Below the pieces are notes generated by a model that worked only from the letters and a program-made list of their open reading frames with translations, made no database searches and was not told the DNA's origin. Position numbers and translations under genes: made by a program. A DNA stretch of 64,000 bases from Haliotis asinina (lineage: Eukaryota > Mollusca > Gastropoda > Lepetellida > Haliotidae), in contig NC_090291.1 in assembly GCF_037392515.1 (NCBI RefSeq), positions 1,018,501 through 1,082,500 on the forward strand, in the 5' to 3' direction. Shown here piece by piece: positions 33,394 to 45,055 of this stretch. The stretch's first letter is position 1, and each line of letters begins with the position of its first letter.

Positions 33394-34693
33394 ATGATGA
33401 ACCTTAAAACATCAACTATGGCTTACGAAACCCCTATCACCAAGAAAAAACGTCCTCTTGACACGGATCCTGATGTTAATGAACAAAGACCGTCCACATC
33501 TATTGACTATTGGCCACGTTTTATAGTACTTGAGACTGTTGACAAGACTCCTTTGAAGCTAAACCCTTTTGCTGTTTCAAAAGGCGTTCAAGGCATAGCT
33601 GGAGATGCTAAAAATGTTAGACGTTTGTGTACAGGTTCACTTCTTATTGAATGTAATAAGAGACAACATGCAAATAACCTCCTGGCAACTAAATCTTTTG
33701 TCGGCATTCCCGTATCAGTCTCTGCCCACCGAACGCTTAACACCAGCAAAGGCATAGTGAGAGACCGAGACCGCCTTCTTGCTGATATGCTGGAAATTGA
33801 TATTGCCTCAGAGATGAAGGAACAAGGTGTGTTGTATGTAAAACATTTCACTACCCGTAAACACAATGAGATCCAACAAACAAACACCTATTTGTTTTCA
33901 TTCTCTACACCGACTGCTCCTAAATCCATAAAGGTTGGTTACTGTCATATCAAAGTGGAAACATATATTCCGAATCCACTGAGATGTTTCAAGTGCCAGA
34001 AGTACTTGCACATTGTCTGTTGTGTGTGCTCACTGTGGTGAGAAGACACACACAACAGAAGATTGAGACAGTAGTTATAAGAAATGCACTAACTGTTCAG
34101 GAGATCATTCCTCTTTTTCAAAAGAGTGTCCAATATGGAAGCAGGAGATGGAAATAAACAAACTGAAATTTACCCAAAATATTGTTTTTTTTCAGAATCC
34201 AAAACAGCTTGTTCAAAGATCTGAATTAACAGAAACATATGCTTCAAAAACTAACACATCATCTTAGGCGACGAATAAAGCAACCAGATCAACTTCAGGT
34301 TGCCAAACAGATTTGACGTGGGTGAACACTGATTCCCCCCAGACTTTTGCACCTGCAATATCTACCCAAACTGCTGAGCCACTTCCTGGCACGTCTCAAA
34401 GTCAACCAGAGCCAGATCGTGATCAACATGTGTCATCTCAGTCTACCACAAGGTCTCAATTGTTGTGTAACGAGCAACAAACTGCTAAAGGCAAAAGTAA
34501 ACATAAGCCGGATTCTTCCCAAAAACAAAGTGGCAGAGTCCCAAAAGGGTCCGAAAATAATATTAAACTTTTCAACAAATATGGATCACTTGAGGACATG
34601 GACGTGTCCGAAAATGTCCATTTTAGGGCACAGTGCTTATCGCCCACCAAAAAGGTACAGGGTAGATCCCCAATAAAGCCCCCTAAAAGATAG
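33394..34693 (+). pseudogene. LINE ORF1 (Gag-like nucleic-acid-binding protein), broken
   Basis: ATG 33394 opens MNLKTSTMAYETPITKKK and SIDYWPRFIVLETVDKTPLK, then GSLLIECNKRQHANNLL, KGIVRDRDRLLADML and VETYIPNPLRCFKCQKY. The last piece begins a zinc knuckle. A frameshift near 34020-34040 disrupts it; the continuation in other frames shows a second knuckle (CTNCSGDHSS...ECP-like) and a Ser/Gln-rich tail open at 34313-34693. The same protein is encoded on the minus strand at 1-640. It normally packages the LINE RNA; here it cannot be made in one piece. Confidence 0.8.
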
Positions 34694-34694
34694 T

Positions 34695-35345
34695 TTACTC
34701 CCACAATATTGTACAGTGGAATTGCAGAGGACTAAGGCATAATCATAATGAGTTACAGTTATTGGTCCAGGATTGTACGCCGTCAGCAGTCTGTCTGCAG
34801 GAGACCTATTTAAAGCAGACAGATCTTTTTGAGCTACGTCATTTCAATGCTTATAATTGTTTCTCAACTCCGGGTGACAGAGCCACTGGAGGATCTTCAA
34901 TCCTAGTCAAACAGAATGTTATCCATAGCCCCATTACACCCACTACTAATCTTCAAGCAGTTGCCGTCCGACTCACTTTACATGTTACTCTTACATTATG
35001 TTCTTTGTATGTCTCACCGTCTACAGCTCTTCAGAAGACCAACCTTCAAACCCTATACGATCAACTTCCCAAACCGTGTATTATTGTGGGAGATTTGAAT
35101 TTTAAAAAGGTTAACTGGGCTTTATATGAAACACTGTGTGCTGAAAAGCTTAAACCCGAACGGTTTATTGACGTTCCTGATGCTATTAAATGCTTTTCTG
35201 ATGAATTGAATAACTCTATAGCTGATGAGTGTATACCTCTGCAGTTCCACATGTTTGAAAACCATGGTTCAACGATGACTGCAAACAAGCTAGGAGGGCA
35301 AGGAAAAAAGCAGAACATTAATTCCGTCGCCATCCAATGGTGCAT
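34695..35345 (+). pseudogene. LINE ORF2 endonuclease domain, internally deleted
   Basis: Begins with VQWNCRGL and continues VCLQETYLKQ (catalytic Glu of the exonuclease-endonuclease-phosphatase fold), GGSSILVKQNV, LCSLYVSPS and IIVGDLNF. After GDLN the usual region of roughly 100 residues with the later catalytic Asp/His is missing, and the frame goes straight to KKVNWALYE and a C-terminal linker. A stop interrupts the linker (after AEH, near 35299). The domain would nick target DNA in an active copy. Confidence 0.8.
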
Positions 35346-36870
35346 CATTTAAATAAATTTAAAATTTTAAATTCTAAAGCACGGCGTACTTTTAAACAGA
35401 ACAAACGCCAATCTTGGCAAAATTATGTATCTGAAATAAATTCTCGGACACCTATGTCAAATGTATGGAACATGGTCCAAAAAATAAAAGGTAAAGGTAC
35501 TAAATCTACTGTCCATCATCTTAAACATGGAGATCAGTTACTTACTGATAAATCGGATATTGCAAATAAACTGTGCGAAACCCTTGCTAAACACTCTTCC
35601 TCTTCGAATTATGTACCTAAATTTCAACAGTATCAAAGACAACAGGAGAAGAAAACAACTAATTTCAACTCAGATAATGGTGAAGATTATAATGCAACTT
35701 TTTCTATTCATGAACTCCATACTGCTCTTGATCAAGCTCCTGATACTGCTACAGGAGCTGATAACATGCATTATCAACTCCTGAAGCATTTACCAGAATC
35801 ATGTTTAGAAACTCTTCTAAATATTGTTGATGATATTTGGTCATCGGGTAACTTTCCTCCCTCATGGCGTGACGCCATAGTAGTACCAATACCTAAACCT
35901 GGACGGGATCATACGGATCCGTCCAATTATCGACCTATTTCACTAACTAGCTGTGTTTGCAAGACCATGGAACGCATGATAAATAATCGACTTGTTTGGT
36001 ACTTGGAAACTAATAACCTTATCACAGATATACAATGTGGTTTCCGTAAAAACAGAAGTACAGTCGATCACTTAGTGCGTTTGGAATCATTTGTGAAAAA
36101 TGCGCTGATTAATAAACAACACGCTGTGTCTATCTTTTTTTATCTTGAGAAAGCATATGACACAACCTGGAAATATGGTATTTTAAGAGATTTACATGAT
36201 TTCGGTTTGCGAGGTCATTGCCAAATGTTTAAATAACAGACAGTTTCAAGTCCGAGTGGGTTCTACCCTGTCTGATCATTACAGTCAGGATCAGGGTGTT
36301 CCACAAGGCTGTATTTTGACACAACCTGGAAATATGGTATTTTAAGAGATTTACATGATTTCGGTTTGCGAGGTCATTGCCAAATGTTTAAATAACAGAC
36401 AGTTTCAAGTCCGAGTGGGTTCTACCCTGTCTGATCATTACAGTCAGGATCAGGGTGTTCCACAAGGCTGTATTTTGTCTGTCACTAATTTTAGCATCAA
36501 GATCAACAGTTAATCAAAAGTTGTAAACCATTTAATAGATGGATCTTTATTTGTGGATGATTTTAATATTTCTTGTCGTGGTAAAAATATGCATACTATT
36601 GAACGGCAACTACAATTGTGTTTAAACAAAATAGAAAAATGGTGTCTTGAAAACGGCTTCAAATTTTCGAAATCAAAAACCAATTGTATACACTTCTGTC
36701 GAAAAAACAAACCCCATAAAGACCTCATAAGTGGTACCCCAATCAAAGTGGTCAAGGAGGCCAAGTTCTTGGCATTTAGTTTTGACTCATATTTGACCTT
36801 TTTGCCGCATATTAAATCCCTTAAAGCCAAATGCCTGAAGGCACTCGATTTATTAAAGGTTGTTTGAAAT
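35346..36870 (+). pseudogene. LINE ORF2 reverse transcriptase domain, inactivated
   Basis: The frame to 36236 contains the early RT blocks: TGADNMHYQLLKHLPE, WRDAIVVPIPKPG, NYRPISLTSCVCKTMERM and QCGFRKNRSTVDHL. Motif A reads FFYLEKAYDTTW, with Tyr (TAT, 36141-36143) where the catalytic Asp is expected. A stop follows at 36234. Bases 36159-36317 are repeated at 36318-36477. Motif B-like QGVPQGCIL is present in the broken part, and the motif C core reads FVDDF near 36550. The thumb-like region runs to about 36870 (KIEKWCLENGFKFSKSKT). Confidence 0.85.
36159..36477 (+). repeat. 159-bp tandem duplication inside the LINE RT
   Basis: gacacaacctggaaatatgg occurs at 36159 and again at 36318, and the two 159-bp copies are essentially identical. 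The duplication lies between RT motifs A and B and must postdate insertion or the loss of function. Confidence 0.95.
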
Positions 36871-38175
36871 TCAAAATTGTGAGGGAATCAAACTACCCTT
36901 CTTCACTTACATAGATCACTGGTCCGATCTAAACTTGATTACGGTTCCATCGTTTATGGTGGAGCTTGTCAAAGCAACCTAAAAGTACTTGATTCTGTGC
37001 ACCACCAAAACCTAAGACTTTGTCTCGGTTCTTTTAGAACCTCTCCTATCGACAGTCTACACGTCGAAGCCGTCTCTCAACCAACGCCGTATAAAACTAT
37101 ATTTACAATACATTACAAAATTAGCTTCTAATGAGTCTAATCCCGCATTTAATTGTGTCTTTAACCCTCTCTATGAGGATTTGTATGGCAAAAAGTCTTT
37201 CCTTGTTCCGCCTCTTGGGCTCAGAATTAAGCCATTTCTTGCTACTTCTGGCATTGAGCTCGAAAATATAGCTCCTTCCCGTCTTCTTTCTTCTCCTCCT
37301 TGGCAGTTGGTTAGACCACAGGTTGACCTAACATTAACTACATTTAAAAAATCAGAAACGAATGAATTACAGTATAAACAAAAATATAATTAATTGAAAC
37401 ATAGATATAGCAATTATAAATCCTTATTTACAGATGGTTCCAAGGATGGTGGCGCAGTAGCTTGTGCCACTGTCATTGGATCCAGAACAATATTTTCTAT
37501 ATATTACCAGATAATAGTTCTATTTTTACAGCAGAAGCTAACGCCGTATTAACAGCTCTTAAATTTATTCAAAGACACCCCAAACACAAACAGTACATAA
37601 TCCAGTCTGACTCTCTTTCTTGCCTTTAGGCTATTAAAAATATTTCTTGTAAACATCCACTTTTAATTGAAATTATTGAATTGTATAATGATCTTGCTAC
37701 TGGCCAATACGGCATCGTATTCTATTGGTTACCCAGTGACGTAGGCATTTCCGGTAACGCAATGGCCGATCTTGCTGCTAAGACAGCACTCAACAAATCT
37801 GTGACACCACTTCTTATTCCATACACTGATTACAAAGCTAGCATTAGAACTTACATCCGTGATCTGATGCAGAAGAAGTGGGACACCCAAGTAGGTACAA
37901 ATAAATTACATGAAATAAAACCGTGTATTAGTTACATCTACTTGGGCTGTCAGTCCAGATTTGAAGAGGTTATTTTAAGACGATGTCGTATTGGCCATAC
38001 TAGATATACTCATTCATAACTTTTAAAAGATGAGGATCCTCCATTTTGTATCCCTTGTGATGAGAGAGTCACGGTCAAGCATATTCTGCTTGACTGTGTT
38101 GAATTCTTCATCACAAGGGATAAGTATTTTACACTTAAAACAATTAAGGATCTTTTACCAGCGTTAGGTATCATT
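36870..38175 (+). pseudogene. LINE ORF2 RNase H and C-terminal Cys/His region, broken
   Basis: About 37425 shows FTDGSKDGGAVACATVIG, the start of RNase H. Next are EANAVLTALKFIQ and QSDSLSCL, a stop, and then WLPSDVGISGNAMADLAAK, where the usual His of the W-P-S-H motif is Asp. The end has RCRIGHTRYTHS, a stop, then CIPCDERV and VKHILLDC, the Cys/His finger usual at the C terminus of this LINE group. Several stops and frameshifts disrupt it. Confidence 0.8.
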
Positions 38176-38755
38176 TAATTATTTTTTTTTAAAAGAAATT
38201 GATTTGTTGGTTGGATTTTGAAAACTTGTTGTGTAAATCGATGTATTTTAATTATTAGAAGTTTGGATTAGTAACTTGAATTGTTGGTGGCTGTACCCTC
38301 AAAGGGGGTTGAAGTAGCGTAAAATTATTGTCCTCCTGAGAGGGTACGTACGTCCAAAAGCATTCACACTCAATTTAAACTTTCCACTGTTCTTAGTCGT
38401 AGTATATGTGTATTTTTAATTTTTGGCTAGATGTGTCTAAATTGCTAACAGCTGAGGGGATGATGTAAATCCATTGAGGGTCCATGCAGGTAGCAAAGGT
38501 ACTGTAAGTCCCCATGGTCCCTAGTATGGTGATCTACCTTCAGTTGTTGGCAATCTATAGCCTGATTTTATGTTGTATTGTCCGAATAGTGATATTAGTT
38601 TTAAGTTTCCACGCTAGTTTTAATTCAAAGTGTGATATTCTAGTTGTTTTATTGTCCTTCGTTGACAGGTTTTTATACCATACATATATTTCATTTCAGA
38701 ATTAAATGTTCTCGTCACGATATGGCTGAAACATTGCCGATGTGACGTTAAACAT
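38176..38755 (+). other. LINE 3' untranslated region
   Basis: Shares 'tatggtgatctaccttcagt' with the minus fragment near 2440. Ends with the hallmark ctcgtcacgatatggctgaa and 'gccgatgtgacgttaaac' just before the ACTC repeat. Confidence 0.7.
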
Positions 38756-38897
38756 TAACTCACTCACTCACTCACTCACTCACTCACTCACTCACTCACT
38801 CACTCACTCACTCACTCACTCACTCACTCACTCACTCACTCACTCACTCACTCACTCACTCACTCACTCACTCACTCACTCACTCACTCACTCACTG
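38756..38897 (+). repeat. (ACTC)n microsatellite at the LINE 3' end
   Basis: About 35 uninterrupted copies of the tetranucleotide directly follow the LINE 3' UTR, as expected if the tail seeded the tract. Confidence 0.97.
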
Positions 38898-39450
38898 ATA
38901 AAGCCCAGAACGTGAGTCGTGGTAAGTGTCCGACTTTGGCAGGTAAACACTTGTTCATTGACCACTTCATCAAATTCTAAAATTTGCTGAGCTAATGCAC
39001 CCGTTAGTATATCCTTTCTCTTCACTAACGACAACCTACAGCCACAAGCAGATCCTAAGACAGTTCACCTTTGTAAAAAACCATTAACCTTTTAGAGTCA
39101 GTCATAACAGATCCCTTGAGTTGCAAATGTGTTGCGTGACGTCCCGGTAGTTTAATCTTCAATGGATATATTAGGCAAAGAGTAACACTTTACTGACAGA
39201 GATACATTAACGCTTGTTTCCCTCTAATTTACTAAAAGCGGACGCATGTCATTGTGTCCAGTTGTATATCATGATAATGATTTCTGGATTGTTTGTCCAC
39301 GGCTTGATTATCTACAGAGCGTTATCATGTAGCTGCAACAAAGGACCGTTTAATTAGGCCGGACAGGTTGGGGTCAGTGGGCACCTACCAGTGTTGGTGC
39401 ATATTGCTAATCTGCATACTTTGTGACCTGGGTCACTCTATATATATATA
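38898..39450. other. Intergenic stretch, no gene recognised
   Basis: No features beyond a short tatatata run near 39440. Confidence 0.4.
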
Positions 39451-39451
39451 T

Positions 39452-39703
39452 TAGAGGCGGTGGGGTAGTCTTGTGGTCAATGCCCGTGATGATTCGGATC
39501 AAAATTGGCCTTCGGCAACCAATCCTTGTCGCAAGCGGCGACTAACGGGATCGGGTTGTCAGGCTCGCCGCCGTGGTTGACACACGTCATCGTATCCCAA
39601 TTGTGCAGATCTATATTCACTGGATTGTCTGATCCAGGCTCGATTATCTATGCCACGTAGGTTCAATAATGCTGAGTGCGGTGTTGAACAGCAAAAAGCG
39701 GCG
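39452..39703 (+). mobile_element. SINE copy
   Basis: Head gaggcggtggggtagtcttg resembles the tRNA-derived head. The body has 'cttcggcaaccaatccttg', 'cgactaacgggatcgggt', 'ggctcgattatct', and a worn end 'aatgctgagtgcggtgttg'. Confidence 0.75.
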
Positions 39704-40495
39704 TTTTGAATGAATTGTGTTTTTGTTTGTTTGTTTGTTGGTGTTTTTCTTTTTTTTTTATTCATTTTTGTTCATACCTCAAGGCAGGTAGTTTGTTGTT
39801 TTTTTCCACACGCAGGTTTCCCATCGATATTCATAAACATACAAAATAAAGCGGAATCAAATTTACAGATGCTTTTGTCGTCTTATCGAGATAGTTATCA
39901 ACAAATGTACTTTTTTCATTTAATAATTCTTTGAAGGTAGGGGTATTACACCAACCGACCCAACTTTAGGTGAAGGTGGCTACGTGAAACACAAAACAAA
40001 AGTTGTGCCCTAATCTGTCCACAATGACCTAGCATCCATTGAACGGCATTCGATACAAGCACCATGTGATATGTAATAATCACTGTGAATATTCATGTAC
40101 TGTAATTCTAATATATATGTGCACAGGTAGTATATATGCTAGTGGTTATACGATAGTATTAATACAGGATCTTGTCTCTTCTTCTTTGGCATGTAAGTAC
40201 GTGTATTTGGATTATTGGCAATTTCGCGTTTTTCCCGCAATTATTACTGTGATGTTTTAACATGATTAACATATTTTTTCCAGTGATAACTGATCCTGTA
40301 TTGCATCTCCTGTGTGTTGGTTAGCTGTAATTCATAACATGATTGTTTGGTTACTTTTTCTGAGTTGTGGATTAAGAATACAAGGTAGAAGGCATCTACA
40401 AACTCTTAGAGGGAGTTGGGGTTAGGACGCCTTTAACAATGTTCCAGCAATATCACGACTTGAGACTCCAGAAGTCTGCTTTACACACAGTAGCC
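39704..40495. other. Intergenic stretch, no gene recognised
   Basis: T-rich, short frames only. Confidence 0.35.
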
Positions 40496-40499
40496 ATGC

Positions 40500-40740
40500 G
40501 GGGATGGATTTACAAGCATGCGAACGAAAGCCACGGTTTCATGCAGACTGTAAACATGCTAGAAAAGCGATGAAAATGGAAGAGAAATATTTCCACCATC
40601 ACCCAATTGTCCATAACTTAAATAAATTTAAAACACTAAATGCGACGGTACGTCACACCTTCAAGCAAACTAAACGTAAATCTTGGCGAAACAATGTTTC
40701 AAAAATTGATTCACGGTCCCATATGTCCTAAATGTGGAGT
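40500..40740 (+). mobile_element. LINE ORF2 fragment
   Basis: The frame reads FHADCKHARKAMKMEEKYF and then HPIVHNLNKFKTLN and TFKQTKRKSWRNNVSKI. This matches the linker between endonuclease and RT of the LINE at 35260-35450 (HHLNKFKILN, TFKQNKRQSWQNYVSEI). Isolated scrap. Confidence 0.8.
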
Positions 40741-41025
40741 ATGGTGCGAAATCTATACACATTTATTTTTCGCTAACTTACTCACTACATGTGGAATAGC
40801 TTACTATTTAAATTAGGAGCTGTGATTTTCTGGTATTTGTTCCGTCCTTTGGCAGACTTTACCTGTCAATCAATACATTTATTGATTTAATATGGACAAA
40901 AACTATTCTCTTCACGATATGTCTGCAATTTTGCCGATTCGACCCACTCAACCAACATGTTACCTTTGGTCTCTTTCTACATGAAAATTGTTTGGGGGTA
41001 TATACCTACATTCTTGGGAGGGAGA

Positions 41026-41026
<1 letters not shown>

Positions 41027-41062
<36 letters not shown>

Positions 41063-41560
41063 GGTGAGGAGGGGGGGGGGCGAGAATGTGACATTCTAAA
41101 TGTGTGTCTGCGAGTCTCTTTGTATGTTTCCCTTTGTGTATGTGCGTACGTCTGATTGTGTCTGCACGTGTGTCCCTGTGTGATTCTGATTGACTGTATG
41201 TGTGTCTCTGTCAATGTGTGTCTCCTTGTGAGCATATATTTCTGTTTCTCTGTATATGTATGCCTGTGTCTTTTTTTCTGTTTGTCTGTGTATGTATGCC
41301 TGTGTATGATTCTGTTTGTCTGTGTATGTATGCCTGCGTCTTTTTTCTGTTTGTCTGTGTATGTATGTCTGTGTCTGTTTCTAATTGTCTGTATGTGTGC
41401 CTCTGTGTCAGATGGCCTGTCTGTATGTCTGTGTCTGTCTGTCTCTCTGTCTGTGTATGTATGTCTGTGTGTTTTTCCTCATTGCCTGTGTATGTATGTA
41501 TGTATGTGTTTTTAATTGTGTGTGAGTGTTGTATTTCTATGTGTTTTTGTGTTCCTCTCT
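41027..41560. repeat. GT microsatellite and TGTCTGTGTATG-rich low-complexity region
   Basis: A pure (gt)n run at 41027-41060 is followed by about 500 bp of degenerate tgtctgtgtatgtatg repeats. The open frames over this region (119 and 138 codons, Cys/Val-rich) are by-products of the repeat. Confidence 0.85.
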
Positions 41561-41614
41561 CTTGCTGCTTTCATAATCAACAAGTATCTGAATTAAAGTG
41601 TCATTTAATACAGT

Positions 41615-42850
41615 AAATTCCATAATATACTGAACCACAAAAGAAATGTCGAACCGATACCGGTTTCTGAAAGCACACACTTTAAGTCACTCTATTTAAT
41701 AATCAAACCAGAGGATTGAGCTTAAACTTGACAATTATGGTTAACACATTTTCGGGGATCACACTTAGTTCACACAACCAGAATCACCAAAAGCGGTACC
41801 ATTAAGATACCATAAAGTTAGTATTGCGTGTGGCTTCTATTGTCTTGCATTGTCTATACATGGAATCAAGTAGCCAGTTAAGGAAGGACATAGGCACTTG
41901 GGTCCACACTTTGTGAAATGTCTGATCGAGTCCAGCAACAGTTGTCGGCCTTGGGTGGAGGTCATTCAGTCTTCTTCAAATCTTTCGTTTGATTTCTGTA
42001 ACGTCCACGACGTGGTACAACGTGGGTTTTTGTAACCTGGTCAATATAGCGAGCGCCTCTCGCGTCATTTCCTCATCCAGGAGCGAGATTCTGGAACACC
42101 ACTGAGCCAGCAATCCGGTTGAGAATGATTGGACCACACACCATGATGCTTGGAGTGAATGAGTTTAGCTTTACGCCGCACTCAGCAATATTCCAGTTAT
42201 ATGGCGGCGGTCTGTAAATAATTGAGTCTGGACCAGACAATCCAGTGATCAAGAGCATGAGCATCGATCTGCGCAACTGGGAACCGATGATGTGTGTCAA
42301 CCAAGTCATCGAGCTTGATCACCCGTCCCCGTTAGTCGCCTCTTACGACAAGCAGAGTCACCTTTTATGGCAAGCATTGGTGGCTGAAGGTCTGTACTAC
42401 TACTTCAAGGACCCCATGATGCTTGGATCACCCAACGAGTGTCTTTCAACAGTACACTCACTGGAAAACAGTTCTTCACGCATTCGCCATACTCTCACTC
42501 TGCCATCGACTGTCGAAACACAATACCGGCTTTCGTGGGACAAAAGCAGTTCTACATTGTCGATATCTCCAATTTCGATGCTGAGTTGCCCACTGCAGTC
42601 GACTTGGGCGGTGGTGAGGACATTACTACGGAATGGTCTGTGACAACACAGGATTCTTCCGTGCAAACGTCGACGAGTCCAGTGGTCTCTCGTGCTCTTT
42701 CCGTCAGTCCGAGGAAGCGACCCTGCAGATGGTGGCTAACTATAGTATCTGTCGGTCTTGACAGTGTGGCGTTACTGGAGAAGACTGTTAATAACCTCAT
42801 ACCACTCTTGCAGTCGGTAAATTGTCCTAACATGGAACATTAAACTGACT
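41615..42850 (-). mobile_element. Tc1-like transposon remnant, split by a SINE
   Basis: Minus-strand reading gives pieces of the Tc1/mariner transposase catalytic region: a LQWATQHRNWRYRQ piece in one frame and then SHESRYCVSTVDGRVRVWR in another, followed by ECTVERHSLGDPSIM. The SINE interrupts it, and reading resumes with MVCGPIILNRIAGSVVFQN on the other side (42060-42140). The DESR-type catalytic motif reads HESR here. Frameshifts show it is dead. The left end near 41620-41650 has accacaaaagaaatgtcg, terminal-repeat-like. Confidence 0.75.
42155..42413 (-). mobile_element. SINE inserted in the Tc1 remnant, with target duplication
   Basis: The family body is inverted, from 'gtttagctttacgccgcact' through 'tctgtaaataattgagtc', 'gagcatcgatctgcgcaact', 'ccccgttagtcgcctctta' to 'tggcaagcattggtggctg'. 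The host sequence ccatgatgcttgga occurs on both sides (42141-42154 and 42414-42427), a perfect 14-bp target-site duplication that marks the exact insertion. Confidence 0.95.
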
Positions 42851-44560
42851 GGCCAACTTGCAATCGTCCCAAGACTTGGTTCCTCTGATCTCTGTTAATT
42901 CGTGCTATGACAACTGTCCAAAAATGAAAGATTTTAGGCGAGTTTAGGACTAGCTTTTGTTGGTAGGGTTGTCACTTGACAACGGGATAAGAATCCATAC
43001 CGAAACGTCGCATGATACACAATAAACGAAGTTGTTATCCATAAAGAATCTTACTTTCTTATTACTCGCCATACTTCTAAAATGCCAATCAAACAGATTA
43101 ACTCTAATATACGCACAATAAGCCCTCAGTGCATCTGCAAATGACCCATCCAATGAAAACTCTTCATTACACTTGAGTGCACACCCACCCGCTCTGACTG
43201 GTTTCGGTCTCCCAAGGGCTTCGTTTCGAGGGAAGTAACCTAAATACAAAATAATGCACTTTTGATTCACGAATGTACGCTTATAATATGTTATGTTATG
43301 ATATATATCATATGTTTTTTGATAATCGGTAATGTATATTATATGTCATGAACAAGACAAAAACCTGGAAATAGTCATGAGGTTGACTGTCCTTGCTTTT
43401 GCATGTGTTTGCCAGTGTCATGATTATTTCAAATAGCTAGGAATTATTCTCTTCACAACACCAGCTGCACATGCAAAGACGTGACGGGTCAAAGTGTTAT
43501 GGATATGTATTGAAAGTGATATCCACCTCTAAGCTTCATTTCAAAGAGATATGATCATCAATGATAATGATTCATTTTCACAGCGGTTCGTGTTCATTAC
43601 TCCAAATATTCGGTCTTTGATATTGGATCAGAATCTACTTACAGGATATCTGTTCGTTACAAAGGGAACAACATAACACAACAAAAACAAGAACTTGTAA
43701 ATGGAGCTGAAAAGTTGTAGCATTGTGTATGGCTATGATATTTACAACAAACAACTTCCACAAACAACTTCATTCATGGGTTCCCGATGTGATAAACGTC
43801 TAATTCCGTGCGGATTTCCTATGTGAGTGAACGATTGCCATTACATTAACACCCTTACAATTATATACTAGAGGAAATGAATAAGTGAACACATGAAAGT
43901 ACAACTTTTCATATACTATTTTAGGCTTTTTCGCAAATGCCTCAAACCTGTTACTTATGCTAAATTTTAGTGTAAAAAAGCAAAATCAAGTCATGTGACT
44001 ATACCCAGAAGTTTACCCCGATATCTATGTAGCTAAAGTAAAAGTAAGAATATGTCTTGAAGAATATTTCTCTGGGAATATTCATAGTGAACGTTCAGCC
44101 AATGATGCTTAGCCTCTTTGTATTTTGGCAATTCACTATGATCAATGATCATAGCTGTAGCACATTGGGTGCCACGTTACCATATGGTTAATCCGAAATA
44201 ATTGTCCCGCTTTAATGCGGGAATCGAGTTTTCTATAAATCTATAATTCAAACATATGTAGTGTTCTTACTGTTAACAAACGTTAATAAGCTGATACACT
44301 TTCAATTCAAAACAATTGTACGCGTAACAGAGCGCATGAAAGTCTTGTACTAGTTCAATGGATAATTTCAAATTGCAGAAACTCAAATTAGCACTGGTTT
44401 CCTACAATCGTTTCAGTAACGCTCACGCGAATCATGAGCTCTGAATGTACATGATATATCGCTTTAGTAGTCACTTTGCGAATGCCCGTGCTCTGGCCCG
44501 GCAGTGGCACTATGTACCATGTTTCCTCCGTTAAGTACCTTATGTTTCATTTATAGACAT
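42850..44560. other. Intergenic stretch, no gene recognised
   Basis: AT-rich, no convincing exon, RNA or transposon signal. A 106-codon minus frame (42950-43270) shows no motif. Confidence 0.4.
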
Positions 44561-44564
44561 TATT

Positions 44565-45055
44565 ATTAGTATTTATTATTATTGGATACTTATACAGCGC
44601 ACGTAGCCATGCAACTAGTGCTTGCTCAAGGCGCTGGTATTTGTTTCCCTCGATCATTGGATGTCCGTCAAAGCGTCACATCGTATAATCAATCTCAACT
44701 CCCTGGGGAGTATGCAACTCTTGCTGCCACTAGGCGCACCGAGTTTAGTGTGGCCTAGTGGCAGCTGGGTGGACTGGGACACATAGTCACAGCACTTTGT
44801 CCAAGTTTACTCCACTTTGCTGTACCCGCAGCTAGGTGTATGCACGCGTTCATGTGTCCACCATCTGGTCATCTACCAACGGATCCGTGGGTTCTTTTAA
44901 GTGCACAGGGTTATGTACTGCACACTAGGGGTTGTGACAACACAAAGGGTCTGCACACAAAGTTGACTCTAAGGTTTTTAAACCCGGTCACAGGTGGGCA
45001 CCCGACACATCAACCTCGCTGGATCACTGGCCTGTCGCTTTAGCAAGCTCGCCCA
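44565..45055 (+). repeat. Dispersed repeat, second copy (direct counterpart inverted at 19.0-19.35 kb)
   Basis: Starts with attattattagtattta and gcgcacgt, then 'gcttgctcaaggcgctggta', 'atcaatctcaactccct', 'ggcgcaccgagttta', 'ccatctggtcatctacc' and 'aagtgcacagggttatgta'. The shared block order with the intron 7 copy in A shows a mobile repeat. Class unknown. Confidence 0.65.

Larger units (their letters stand above)
32796..38898 (+). mobile_element. Nearly full-length, inactive Jockey/I-group LINE with EN, RT and RNase H
   Basis: It starts at ggcacccgtg (shared with the minus copy at 1184). Next come a leader of about 0.6 kb, a Gag-like ORF1 with zinc knuckles, and an ORF2 with endonuclease, reverse transcriptase, RNase H and a C-terminal Cys/His motif. 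The 3' UTR ends in 'gccgatgtgacgttaaac' and a long ACTC tract. LINEs of this kind move by target-primed reverse transcription. This copy is dead: multiple frameshifts and stops, a shortened endonuclease, a Tyr in place of the RT motif A Asp, and a 159-bp internal duplication. RNase H and the Cys/His end favour the I/Jockey assemblage; the exact clade needs a tree. Confidence 0.9.

Noticed and set aside
41156..41616. Cys/Val-rich 119- and 138-codon frames
   Set aside because: They lie on a GT/TGTCTGTGTATG low-complexity tract; composition is that of the repeat.
42245..42843. Plus-strand frames of 132-134 codons
   Set aside because: They are antisense shadows of the Tc1 transposase remnant and the SINE.
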